A DNA stretch of 35,767 nt from Apostichopus californicus (taxonomy: Eukaryota > Echinodermata > Holothuroidea > Aspidochirotida > Stichopodidae), in the NCBI GenBank assembly GCA_020650975.1, contig JAIPMN010009392.1:1-35767 (forward strand). Reading direction: 5' to 3'. A model generated the notes under the pieces. The model saw only the letters and a program-made list of their open reading frames with translations, did no database searches and was not told where the DNA came from. The stretch's first letter is position 1, and every line of letters begins with the position of its first letter. A program made the position numbers and the translations under genes. Shown in pieces: positions 10,021 to 22,200 of the stretch.

Positions 10021-10312
10021 CAGGCGTGTAGCCAGGAATTTGCCAAGGGAGGGGCGAAACTGTAGATTCGGCATTGCAACTATCTAAGCGGAGCGCCACC
10101 ATGATTGGCGCGAAGCATACAAGAAAATTTTGGCTGAAAATGCCTCCCAGATCGCTGGAAATGGCACTTCCCAGGCCTTGTAAGTTGCATCTTAGCATTT
10201 TCTCTTTTGAAAATACTAGCGATATCATAAAAATATTTAAAAAAAAAAAAAAAATATGCTCAAGGGGCGGGGGGGCGGCTGCCCCCTTTGCCCCCCCTTG
10301 GCTACGCGCCTG
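10021..10312. mobile_element. hAT-like MITE, 292 bp
   Basis: The left end is CAGGCGTGTAGCCAGG and the complement of the right end is CAGGCGCGTAGCCAAGG. An imperfect 8-bp target duplication flanks it (GCCTATCT before, GCCTACCA after; 6 of 8 match). CAGG-type ends with 8-bp duplications are the hAT pattern. The inside has an A16 run and a G/C-rich right part. No coding capacity. Confidence 0.8.
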
Positions 10313-10544
10313 GCCTACCAGTATGTTTAGTAACTACGACAACAGAAACAAAGTTAAAAATTGCACTGCTATTGGTTGACCATCCTATTCGTTAGAATGC
10401 AATTATTCATCTTCATATATCATCACATACTATATTAAAAATGAACGTTATGACTATTAAACTGAACAAATATTAAAAAGAGAAAAAAACATGGGGTTAA
10501 ATGAGGATATAGATATGCACACCAATATCTTAACTTTTTTGAAG

Positions 10545-10960
10545 TTCGAAGTCACTCCTACTAAAATGTCCACATATGATGCAGTCAGTCTAACATACTT
10601 GAATTTTCTCCTTTATATAAGGAAAATTCATATAGTTACCACATCATTTCACATACTTTATTAAACTAGTTACTCCAAGTGACATTGTCCATTGCTTTTA
10701 CTACATATTTCACACACTACAAGTAACTTCTAGTATAAACACTCATATCAACAATGCTATCCTCACATATTCAAGGTTACTCCTATTGAAAATGTGCACA
10801 CGCTCTGGTTAATACACAGTTCACTTGTGGTAATGAGAAGTTACTCCTAGTAAGAATGTTGATACTCCTCTATGGAATGTAACTCACATAAAACACTACA
10901 CAGATCACATACTTCAAGTCACTCCTAGTCAATACTATGCAGAAGCTCATATACCTTTAA
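10545..10960. repeat. Degenerate repeat field (agttactcctagta motif)
   Basis: A motif close to 'aagttactcctagtaa' recurs near 10551, 10671, 10721, 10776, 10841 and 10921, often followed within 40 bp by 'cacata'. Spacing is irregular (50-120 bp), so this is a decayed tandem array. Confidence 0.5.
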
Positions 10961-13900
10961 TCACACAAATAGTACTTGAACTAGATGAAATCACAAATTA
11001 TCTCTGTAAAACATGTGGAAAACATCTGTAAATCTAGCTATAAAACAAAGATAAACAAAAGATTGAGTTAACTTGTTGTTTAGAGAGAAATGATTCAACA
11101 CAGATAAATATGACTCCAAAGGTGGACAAGGGAATCAACAAACCAAAAATGGGGGGGGGGCAGAGGGGGAGAAAACAGGAAGAGAAAAGTCCTATTTCAG
11201 TTAATTCAGTAAATGTCTGTCTCCAGAATTCATCTCTCACAAGATATAGTTAGACCCCCGAAATGACCTTCACACTAAATTGAAAAATGTACTATTCTTA
11301 TTGAACTACAAAACTATGCTCTAAAATATAAACCAAAAGTTTCACATTTCCTACTTTTCCTACAGTTTTAGCAACGAAACTACTACTTTGGTCGTAATTA
11401 TTCATATTGAGAGTAGATAAACATATATATATATTTTTTCCTTAAATAATTTGGATAAATCAAACTCTTGAAGACATAAGCAGTCGTTGGCAATCTCCTT
11501 TTGACAGTGAAAACTTTCATAAATACGAGACTGGCAACCTCACCGTGGATACTGATTCAGCACTCTTGGAAACAAGGTCTAAATGGCATGAAAAAATAAC
11601 TTCTGAGGAAAAAAATTAAGTTGATAAAAACATAAAATTAATGAGAGAACACAATCATTAGATAAATATATTACTCAGTGCAGGTAGCATTTTAATACCA
11701 TTTTTAACTTTTTGGGTAAATATTGGGTCGTATCACACCGTATCACACATATGTCGTGGTGATGAGAATGGAGGTTTCGCAAAACATTGATATTCTGTCG
11801 GACTATTGCATAACGAGACTAGAGATTCGGCCGAAAGTCCCCCGTTAGACAATAGAATAATGAGCGGAGTGACCTTGAATATCGACAGGAAATGGCAGAA
11901 GAAAAAACAAATACACTATGTATGGCAGTGAGAACTAAAGACGACCTCACAGACTGACCAATGGTCAGTGACTACTCTAAACCATGCTGAGACTTTCATT
12001 ACAAAATGACCATGTGTAGAGATAATAAAAATAATAAAAAATAAAATAAAGCAGAAAAATGCTGACTGACTAAAAAACACCGGGCAAGTCTATATAGGAC
12101 ACACAGATCTGCATCAGCTTAGAGGAAACATAACCAAGCCCCCCTCCCCCTCCCCTCCCCCCACCACACATCCCCTCCCCAATGCACCCCCAATGCAACT
12201 ATGCACAAAAATGCTGTTAAGTTAAATTTCCTTTCATATATTTACAATGATTACGACTTTACACCACTGTGTCCGTCCCTTTGTGCTTGTAGTATTTAGT
12301 ATGCTGGTCTTTAATACTCTAGTCAATATGTTTCACCTGAATTAAAAATTGATATTTTTAAACTAGCAATTTCTGAACACAATGGCAACAACACCTTTAC
12401 TGAAATAATTGGACCAAATAATTTCTTTTCTCTTTCTTTCTGTGTGTGTTTTGAGATAGTTCCAAGATAATTAAATATGCATTCTGCATAAATAAATAAA
12501 TAAATATGCATATATATAAATCAAGTTAAATCTGCATTCTGAGGACAATCTCATTTGAGTTTAACTTGCATCAAAATCATACTTCAATATTCTTCTACCT
12601 CCTTTCCTTTCTGTTTGGGTGCTACTCCCAGGGAAGTGTTCTGACTATAAAAAAGGAACAGCTATCGACAGGCTTAAAGTTACACAAGGTTCCCGGAACT
12701 TCTATTTCTTTGAGAAGGTCAACACTTAAAAACTAAAAAAAAAAAAAACCCATACGTAAACATACATAAAAAGTGTAAAATCTACAAACTTTGCATAATA
12801 CTCAGTTATGAGAACACAAAACCTGTGGGCCAAGATTGGTGTGGTAAGTTTCCCTACTTGCAATTTCCACAAAATTTCAACAAACTTCACTTCCCAATAT
12901 GTATCTATCATTATGCCTTATATAGATGAAGTCAAAGTTATGTATAATTGATTCTGGGAGTAATTTATGATAGAAAATGAAATGTCCCTTTTGTTTCAGT
13001 TTAATAACTATAACCATCTTTAAATGAACATGTAATGAAACCAATATATTTCCAGGTGAATCAAATATTTATACTAAATGCAACTTCTTGTCTGTGGCCT
13101 TGTTAATCATTATCTAACAGAAATATAAAATGAAACCAAAGTGAACTTAAATAGAAAGGAAATTTATTTCTGGCTCTGCGAGAGGCAACTGTTAATATAA
13201 TAGAGTATAAATCCTCGTCTTTTGTCTTGAGATGAAAAAACAAGAAAAGAAATGCAACTCCTAGCCGAACGAATAACGAACCCAATTTTTGTTTTATTCC
13301 ACTCCTCAGAGCTTCAAGTGTGAACCCTAGAATTTAAAGTCAGTTCAGATCAGTATAATGATGATATATCGAAATACTGTAGTTCTTTCAAAGGGACGTT
13401 GAAACAATGTTGATTTTGTGTGTAAGAAGTAATGTACGCAATGGGAATTTTGTAATTCTGTCTTTGAGAACTACAAATATACAAAGTGTAACAAAGGGAT
13501 TCCTCTTTAATATCTTGCATAGATAATGGTATTTTGTCATTTTTGCATTTTAATTTCTCTTAATATAGTATTCCTATTTAGAACGTTTGGGGTTTCTCTG
13601 TATAAAAAAAAAAAAGGTTTTAAAAGCCCATCTGGCCCACAGGTAGGTTGGGAACTTTATATTTCTATATCAAACAAAAAACACATTGTGACATTGTACT
13701 TTCTAACAGACTACTACAAACTTCACAAAACATCTAATTGGTGGATGGAGTTTAAAGAAGCTGTACTTAATTTGCTAACATCCAACTTTTTTGTGTCTTT
13801 CTCTCTCTATAATAAAAAAATAAGGCAAAGCCACAGTGCTTCTCCTTCTTTATCTAAAAAATAAATCATCTGACCAAAAAAAAAACAACAACTACCTCCT

Positions 13901-15614
13901 TCAGAAATAATACGACGGAGGCAACACTTGTTAACTCCGATTAAAGAAGGTGCAAGGTCCCGAACACTCTAAGGTAACCAGGGAATGTGTTAATACCCGA
14001 AACTAATATTTCCCCTATTTGCTATTAAAGGAGATAAGTAACCCTTTAACACTGCGATCGACTTGCTTACTTCATTCACTGAAACAACAGCGAAGTTTCG
14101 AATCACTCTGATAAACAGCGAGTGAGAAAAGTTAAACATTACTATGGAACAGAAAAGTGATTAATCTAATATACAAATGTTTATGAAATATTTCCACGAA
14201 AAAAAAATTCTACAAATATCAGTGACATTTTCCAACGTTACAAAGAAGGATAGGTATATATGCATACATACTCTGTTGCTTCGATACACCCAAATTACTA
14301 ACCCCGTAGAGATTGGGCAAAACAGTGAAGGTTTGCAAAAATACCAACGTTGCCTTTGATTATCTGTGACATAAAAGGTTAGATATGCTGTATGAACATA
14401 ATTTCGACTAAATGACAGTAACCCGTTACAGTTATAAATTGTACAAGTAACAAGTTGACAACGATTTAAAGAGGGGATGGTGGAGGGGGGCCTCCCTGTA
14501 TTCTGAGCCAAATTTCTTGCAATACACCTCCAAACTTTTAACACTATCGTTACGAGAGCATCGACCCTCAAGTCTTTACTCTAACTTTAACTCTAATTGG
14601 CAGCTTTCTTCCTAACATTTCAGAGTTATAAAAACTTTTGACATTGCACTGTAAATAAAAGCATCTCAACTATAATATCCTTAAACAGAATGTTTCTTTA
14701 CTTTTCCTTTCCTTTTGTATTTATTTCATCTTCATCAGTTTTCTGTTTCTTCAAATATGACTTAGAAGTTATACTTTTAATTTTTGCATTCTGCTAACAG
14801 CTGCATTCTGAGTTAAATTTGTCTCAATCTGCTAGAACCCATTAAAGAGAGAGAAGAAAAAAATTGTAATTTACCTGAAACAAAAAAATATGTTAATACC
14901 TGATTCCATCAAAAAGAAACATTGACATTAGTTAAACAACTGCAACCATTTGGAAATGGAAACATAAAAATATTACATAAAATAATCAAGAATCATTTTT
15001 CTGTATTGGATTAAGCTCTCACAGAACAGCTAGCCTCCCCCCCCCCCAAAAAAAAAAACTCTTGTGAGAATTCCAATTTCTTATTTTAATTCCTCAAGAA
15101 CAACTTGTTGACATGGAAAATACATCAGATTGATTTCCCAAATAAAAAAATGATCAAAAAATGCTATTATTTTTCAATAAAATATAATAGACAAGAATAC
15201 ACTACTTCCTACCAAAAGATTTTCAATAATGAATACTACAAAACCTTGCACAATTTATTTGAAATACCAGCTGTCAATGGCATTTGGTTTCAAATATTTT
15301 GTGTTCCTATTGACTAGCAAACTAGCAAACAAGAAAGCGATCACACCTTTTCAAAAAAATATCACAACCCTGTGTTTTAAAATTAAATAACATTTCTATC
15401 ATTATTATGGAAAATGATTGTCTGCTTTTGAACTAAAGCAAATATAAAATTTTAGCAGGATTTCTATCTGGCAAATATAACATTTGTGACAAGATTAAGC
15501 TAGCCAATACTCCAAAAATGGCTTTCTAAATCAACAATTTTTTTAACCCAAACTGGATGTAAAGTAATTAAATTATATGCAGCTGTATGGGATCTTTATT
15601 TTCCCCCTCCCTGC
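10961..15614. other. Long AT-rich interval, possible PAM 3' UTR
   Basis: No gene is supported here. The part nearest 15614 lies directly downstream of the PAM stop codon and is probably transcribed as its 3' UTR. A minus-strand AATAAA (15595-15600) lies only 15 bases after the stop, too near for the usual position. The region has poly-A and poly-C tracts, for example a C-rich patch at about 12138-12190. The 136-codon minus ORF at 14161-14571 has no recognisable similarity. Confidence 0.45.
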
Positions 15615-16039
15615 TTAAAGATTTTGCGTCGGCTTTGAATTTAGTATGCTGTATTCCTCTACATCCGATTCTTCGCTCCATGTTGTGCCTTCCTGGTCGC
15701 TATCGTCCGTGCTGACCTGTGTGAAACCCTTCTTCTTATTGAAAAAGTTACCGATACTGAACGTGTCTCCGTTTGCATATTTCCTACCCCTGCTGCCGAC
15801 GACGAACATGCCTCTTCCGGAGCTGAGCTTACCCTGGGCGTGGAGCCGGACCACCACCGCTATGACCATCATCAAGAGGATGGGAACGGCCAGCACGGTC
15901 ACGATGACCATCGTCGCTCCCGTGTTCTTCTGCATCGCGGTCTTGCTGACCGCCGCTTCCTCCTCGTGGCTGAGGAGGGAATCTCGCGCCAGTTGTATAT
16001 TGTTGGTGTGACTTTGGTCTTGGTTCGACTTGGGAGGTA
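15615..16039 (-). CDS. PAM: PAM last exon: stalk, transmembrane helix, cytosolic tail
   Basis: Begins after GCTTCTCAG and completes a Val codon: VPPKSNQDQS, a polar stalk of about 50 residues (SLLSHEEEAAVSKTAMQ), then the hydrophobic helix MVIVTVLAVPILLMMVIAVV. The cytosolic tail has about 75 residues with SIGNFFNKKKGF, VSTDDSDQEG, SDVEEYS and the end KPTQNL, TAA at 15615-15617. The tail matches the vertebrate PAM tail (NFF...KGF, VST..SDQE, EEYS), where phosphorylation and acidic motifs direct endocytic trafficking; conservation of that role here is inferred. Confidence 0.96.
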
Positions 16040-16174
16040 CTGAGAAGCAAAAAATAGATATTATTTAAGAAACGTAAAATAAGTAACGACAAACAGATGT
16101 TTCCCCACCATGTGTGGGTGACATGGATGGCTGGCAGGTTGGGCAAAAAAAATATATAACAAAAATATAAAAAA

Positions 16175-16205
<31 letters not shown>

Positions 16206-19200
16206 TAAATAAAAAAAAATAATAATAATAATTATGGTCTGCAGCCCAAGTATAAGTTTTCTAAACGTCACTGATGCAGGCAAGAATATTCTTTTTTTTA
16301 CATCAAAGAAAAGTTTTTACACCCCGCAAATGGACTGAGATTATGAATTTCACTGAATGACTGAAAAAGAAAAGCTACAAGTATGTATACTCTGGCGAAT
16401 TTGCATAGAGGGCCAACTTGTGATGGTCAATATTAAGGATAAATAATGAGCACATGGATTTTTTAGTTTTCTTACTTCCCCTATAATGTAATAATTTTCT
16501 CTTTTGATGTTGGAGAAAGCACATACTTAAGTGTCGAGGCCCGCAGATTAGCAACAGAATTTTGCTGCGGCAGGCAAGATTAATTTTGCGTCCACCCACG
16601 GTCTACACAAGTCAGATTTGATTTGATCATTTGTTCAGTTCTAAAGAGTTGATACACCAGTCTCCATCCCATTAGAATCAACATTCTTTGCAAAATTGCA
16701 TTTGACTCTCCCTGATTTGCTTTTAGTATTTTAACTGAAATGTTGAACTCTTTTTCTGAACATCCATTTTCAAGGAGAGAAAGAAAAAACTGTTAACGAA
16801 CAAAAATGCTGTGTAGGTAAACATCTATAAAAAAATTAAAAATGCAAACACTGTTGGCTACAAAGTTCCAGCTATGCGGTAAAATATCAGGCCCTTTAGG
16901 TGTTATGTATCCTCTGATGTATTAAGTACAACAGGGGAAACTTCATACTCGTGATGTTCATTTCTTATGTTGGCTCGATATTGCTTCTGGATATGATGTG
17001 ATCTTTGCACTTGTCAACAGATTCATTCAAATTTAAAAGTAACAATGTTCTTCATAAAATCTATCAATTTTTTTTTCCTATTTGTCTAAAATGTTACAAT
17101 ATGTCAGTACTTTATGACCCGAGTAGTCGATAGTAAACGATGACCTCAGCCGCAATTCTTACACTAAAATTAGACAATAGGCTAGGGTACTTCTTAGGCT
17201 AAGAACGTGTGGTAGGTTAGGGTATGTGTTGATACTTCATCGACTCCTTAGCGAAGATTAGCGTGGTCGTCATACCTGGGTCGACAAATTTCCAGATTCT
17301 GTTGGGTCCAATTTCTCCCACATAAACATCGTTAGCATCACTGCTGACTGCCATGGTGTGTGGCATTATGAAACCCTGTGGGCAAAAATGTTGAGAATTA
17401 ACGGATTAATTTAATGGTACAAATTTTACAGTTTTCTTCCAAAGTATGACACCACCATAGCTTGTAGAGTTACAAAGGCACGAGGCTTTAAAAGGTGTGA
17501 AGACTGGCGCACAAAGAAGCGTCACATGCCGGTAATCTGATCTAGTTTCGAATGAGGTGTAACAGAAGTGTTAGACACCACCATCAATCCCAGAAAATAC
17601 GCACACAGCTTGCTACTCTCGGTAATTAGACACTAGTGTACAGTCAATACATACAGCTACGGTCAATACCCACAACACAGTGTACATAGCAGCGATGGAC
17701 ACCTCAGGTCCAGATAAAAGATAACAAGGTATCACGTTTCATTACTGTCTGCATTTTGTAGCGACAAGAAGAAAATTTCACTTGCAAGCAACGGAAAGTT
17801 AACTTTCTCAGAGCGCGGCACGCGGTTTGGGGCGAGTCTTCAATGCCTTTAAACTTTGGTAGTTTCATGATTTCATCTGGCAACATCACATCAGTGAGTG
17901 ACACCATCATGGCAAACGCCTAGCAATATGTCTCAGCTTTTCTCTATAATGTGAAGCCTTGAATTAAGGGTACCATGGACAGCTAAGCAAACATTGTTAA
18001 ATGCATCTCATTGCACAGAAAATTTAATATTAGACCAGTTAAAAATCTGCTATCATGACATAACAGTGCTCCTGCCATGAGCTATTTGCTGGAGATTATC
18101 TGGCCAAAATATATCACCTTCAAAACAACCATATCTAGAATTTGGCAACAAAACAATTAGAAGTTGTATTCACTGAGCAATGTGGCTTATATTTTTGTCC
18201 ACCCTGTGAATGTCCCATTTTTTGTGAGAAAACTATTACTTTTAAAATAAATTGACGAATAGCACCTAGTAAAGTTGAATGAAGGCTATGCTTTTGTCAC
18301 AAAGAAAGACACAGTATTTGATCTTAGGCAAAATAACATCTAACACATCTTCACCAAGTCATAAAACCCTCATCACAAATAATACATATACATGTAAATG
18401 TGTGGCTACAAATGTGTTTGAGAAAGTGTGTATTGACTGATGAAATCAAGAATAAAGAAAGGGTAACATATCATGATATAATCTTAAAGCTACAAACAAA
18501 ATTAATTAAAATTACAGAAATACTAAATTTGATTTATTATTGAGTCTGATTTTGAACATATGCAGACCATTCACTTTTTTCCCTCTTTTTTTTTCTCCTT
18601 CTTTACTTTTTTGTTTCATTTTGCTTTCTTTTCTTTCTCTATCAGTGCTAAACCGATTAAATTAAATAAACAAGAACTCTCAAATTTTGGGTGGACTTTA
18701 GCTGGACTTAGCTGGACTTTAGCTGGACTTAATCTGGATTAGCTGGACTTTAGCTGGAGATTTTTGCAACGTTGAAATTCTTTCTTCATGGGTTCAAGCC
18801 ATCTGCAAATCAGTTTTAAATTAATAAACCAGAACTCTCAAATTTTGGGTGGACTTTTAGCTGGACTTTAGCTGGATTAGCTGGACTTAAGCTGGATTTT
18901 TTCGCATAGTTGAAATTCTTTTGCAATGGGTTCAAGCCATCTGCAAATCATTTATTAGTAATTTGCTCACCTGTTCCGGTGACCAGGTCTCCAGGGCCTC
19001 TCCGGTGTCGTAGTTGACTGTCACCCCTAAGATTTGTTTCTGGGGGAATGTAGGTCCATTTATGACAAAGAGAACTCCACCTGTAGACCGGTAGATGATA
19101 GAGAATACAAGATCGGGTTCGGGAATAACGCAAAGGAAGTAGCAGAAAAGATTACGAAAAAAACAAAACCGATAGGAGACCAGTGAACAACTATCGTTAT

Positions 19201-22200
19201 CTGGATTGCTACAGAATACACAGATTTTAAAATCATTACCAAAATTCATAAGAAAAATACACTTCTAGGCACTTTGTGTGGTGGAATGTGTACAATCATT
19301 GACTGGTAGTGACCGTACCAATTCACTCTAGGCATGGAAGGGAGAGGGGGGAGGGGGGGTTGTGATGAGACAAGTATTAGCAAGGGAAGGGAAGTAAATA
19401 CTATGTTTTTGCCAATGATGTCGTATGTGTGCAACAGTTTGTGCCACTTCCGCGATTACAGCCATCACCTTGGACGAGAGTTTCGACAATCTGATGGTTA
19501 TATTCACGACAGTTTAAAAGAAATGTTTAGAATAATATGTCAATTCAATCCACGTGAACCACACCCGGTGAGTCTATGGGTTGTAAACAAACCAAGAATA
19601 TTGCAACTAACAGTAATTTTGTGTGACGTGATATTATCTGAATAAACAAAACCAGTAGTAAAGGCAATAAATTATTGAAGCAAGCACATAGATCAGTATA
19701 AAAGTATATTGAGGTTTGGTTAGAATCTATGCAAGGTTGCAACCCAGTATACCGGTCTTCTTCAAGTAAGGCTTACATTTACATTACAATGATGAAATGC
19801 ATTATACTCACGGTCCAAAAACTGCGGTACTCTCGTCCGCACACTATTTAGAGTGCGACCCAAAAGGGGGTTGTTAAATAGTTTCGGGGGATAATCAGAT
19901 TTTTTAAGACATCGTAAATTTTATCTACAGTTTTCGGAGCTAGCCAATGGAGATCGATTCATTATATTTTATTTAAACATCAAATCCTTCGTTCATATTG
20001 AGCATCAATTCCGAGGGGTGGTTGGATCCCGATCGAATGTGGCTCACTTGTCATGGAAGGTCCAGGGTTGTGGGCCTACCTATTTACGACCATTTTCACA
20101 ACCAGATTCAAAAAGGTTCTCCACTCCTTCAAAAAATATCTTCACTGAGGTAGAACAATCTAAACTAGACTACTAATAAAAAATGGGAGATTTTATTTTT
20201 AAAAAAACATGATGAATGAAAAATGATTAACAAATTAATTCATTACCTTTCCAGTGCACATTGCAATAACTTCATTCAATGGGGAACATTATTAAGAAAT
20301 TCAAAAAAAGGTCCTTTTGGATAATCTGCATCATCTTTGCTGGTCGTAGAAAATGGCTGATTTAATTGTCTAGAAATTCGACTATAAATTATTAGCCTAA
20401 CAGGTGATATTTTAACAATTGCCTTAAGGACAATCTCACCAGGCAGTCTTATGGTTTTCCACAAAACAAAATTTTGCCGTTTCCCAAAGATTGCAAATTA
20501 AGGGGGGGGGGGGGAACCCGGGGGGGGGAGANNNNNNNNNNAAGGACAATCTCACCAGGCAGTCTTATGGTTTTCCACAAAACAAAATTTTGCCGTTTCC
20601 CAAAGATTGAAAATTAAGGGGGGGGAACCCGGGGGGGGGAGAACTGAGTCCTAACGTCTGATTACCTCTCTTTGGTGAATATACGGCAGCAAAAATTCTG
20701 GCATCAAATTCCTTTGGCTTGATCTGTTTTATAAATTGTCCCGTCGCTGAATCAAAGCAGAGAACCCTGCCATTTTCTCGATCGGCGGCGCAAACGTGTT
20801 GATTATTATTGGCCAGAGTCACAGAGTGAACCACAAACATTGAACTTGGAGTAAGGTGTCCTGAAAATAAACAAGATTCAGTCATAATCTTAGAATAACA
20901 CACTCATTAACCATTCTGAACCAACTTTATAGGTTTGTGGATGGACGAATGCTTTAGTGTTGATATAACGGGACAGGGAGGTACAGTACGTCCTCCCAAT
21001 GGTGTTCCTCTTGTCAAACTATATAATGTATGTCATTTTAAAGCATTTTCTCTTTATAAACATTTTTCCTCCCTGATTAGACGCAGCTATCCCTCTCACA
21101 ACAATAATCCAACCGACCGGGTCCCCCTCCCCACCACCCTCCCTCCACCTCCTTCTCCCACCCTACACAACTTGTACAAAACTTTCTGCTGATTCCAACG
21201 TTTGATGACTGTGAGGCCACAAGATCGATATGTTAGGACATTTTAGTTGTTCTCATTTACTAGACGTACCAATTGCACCGTCGTCTATGGCGAACAGAAA
21301 TTCGCCTTCCGGCGAAAATTTCACGATTCTGGAATTGCAGTAACCGTCCGCCACAAAGAAGTTCCCGGTGGTGGGGTCGACCACCACGTCCGCAGGCTGG
21401 CAGAAATGAGATTTATCGCTTCCTGGGATTAGACGGACACCCAGGGTAAGAGATGGCGCCCCAGCACCGTCGGCGGGGTACTTGAACACCTGGTGCAGGG
21501 CGACGTCTGTGAGCCAAATGTTACCTTCGTGGTCCACAAACAGCCCATGTGGAATGTAAAACCTACCAGAGATAAACAAACACTGCATTGTTGAACGTGA
21601 CACACAATAGCTGTCGTTCTTGGCATTTGGTAAAACATCGGAACACCCTTACAAACATTTTCATCACCTATTTTGCTAGAGCCACCTCACTAGATGAAGA
21701 TTGCACCAGTATCCTACCACACTTTGGGTATTTTTTTGGGGGCGAACACTAATTTCCCTATTATTGTCTCTTTCTTCCGAAACGTCATTTCCTAAGGTTC
21801 TTATCCGTGCTCTTCTCGGCATGCTAATGAAGATTTTTCCGAGACAAGAATTACTACTCTCCCTAAAGGAAGTTGGTAGAACGAGAAGGAGGGCAGTATG
21901 CCCGAACGGGCCAATCACCGGGAGAGCAATGAGCTAAAAGGGTTACCAACGACGCTGAATAGGTTAGAGCTAGAGTACGGTTGTTGTGAGGAGACAGGGA
22001 AGTGAACTTTGAAGTAACTTTAGTTTACTTTGCATATTAAAAAGTTTTAAAAGAGGTATTGCAATACATAACTACGAAATATAACAATGTTTTAAAATAC
22101 TGAATTCTACCAAGCTCAAATGACCTATGACCTCCACATTCACATACTTAATATGATGGTCCTTCAAAGCTTTCTAGAATCTTTACCAATTGCATCACCC

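Noticed and set aside
14161-14571. 136-codon minus-strand ORF
   Set aside because: Composition is typical of random AT-rich sequence (many Tyr, Phe, Ile, Cys), with no domain or start context; it lies in the likely PAM 3' region.
20542-20643. True tandem duplication of intron sequence
   Set aside because: The copies flank an N gap and differ mainly in poly-G length, which fits an assembly overlap better.
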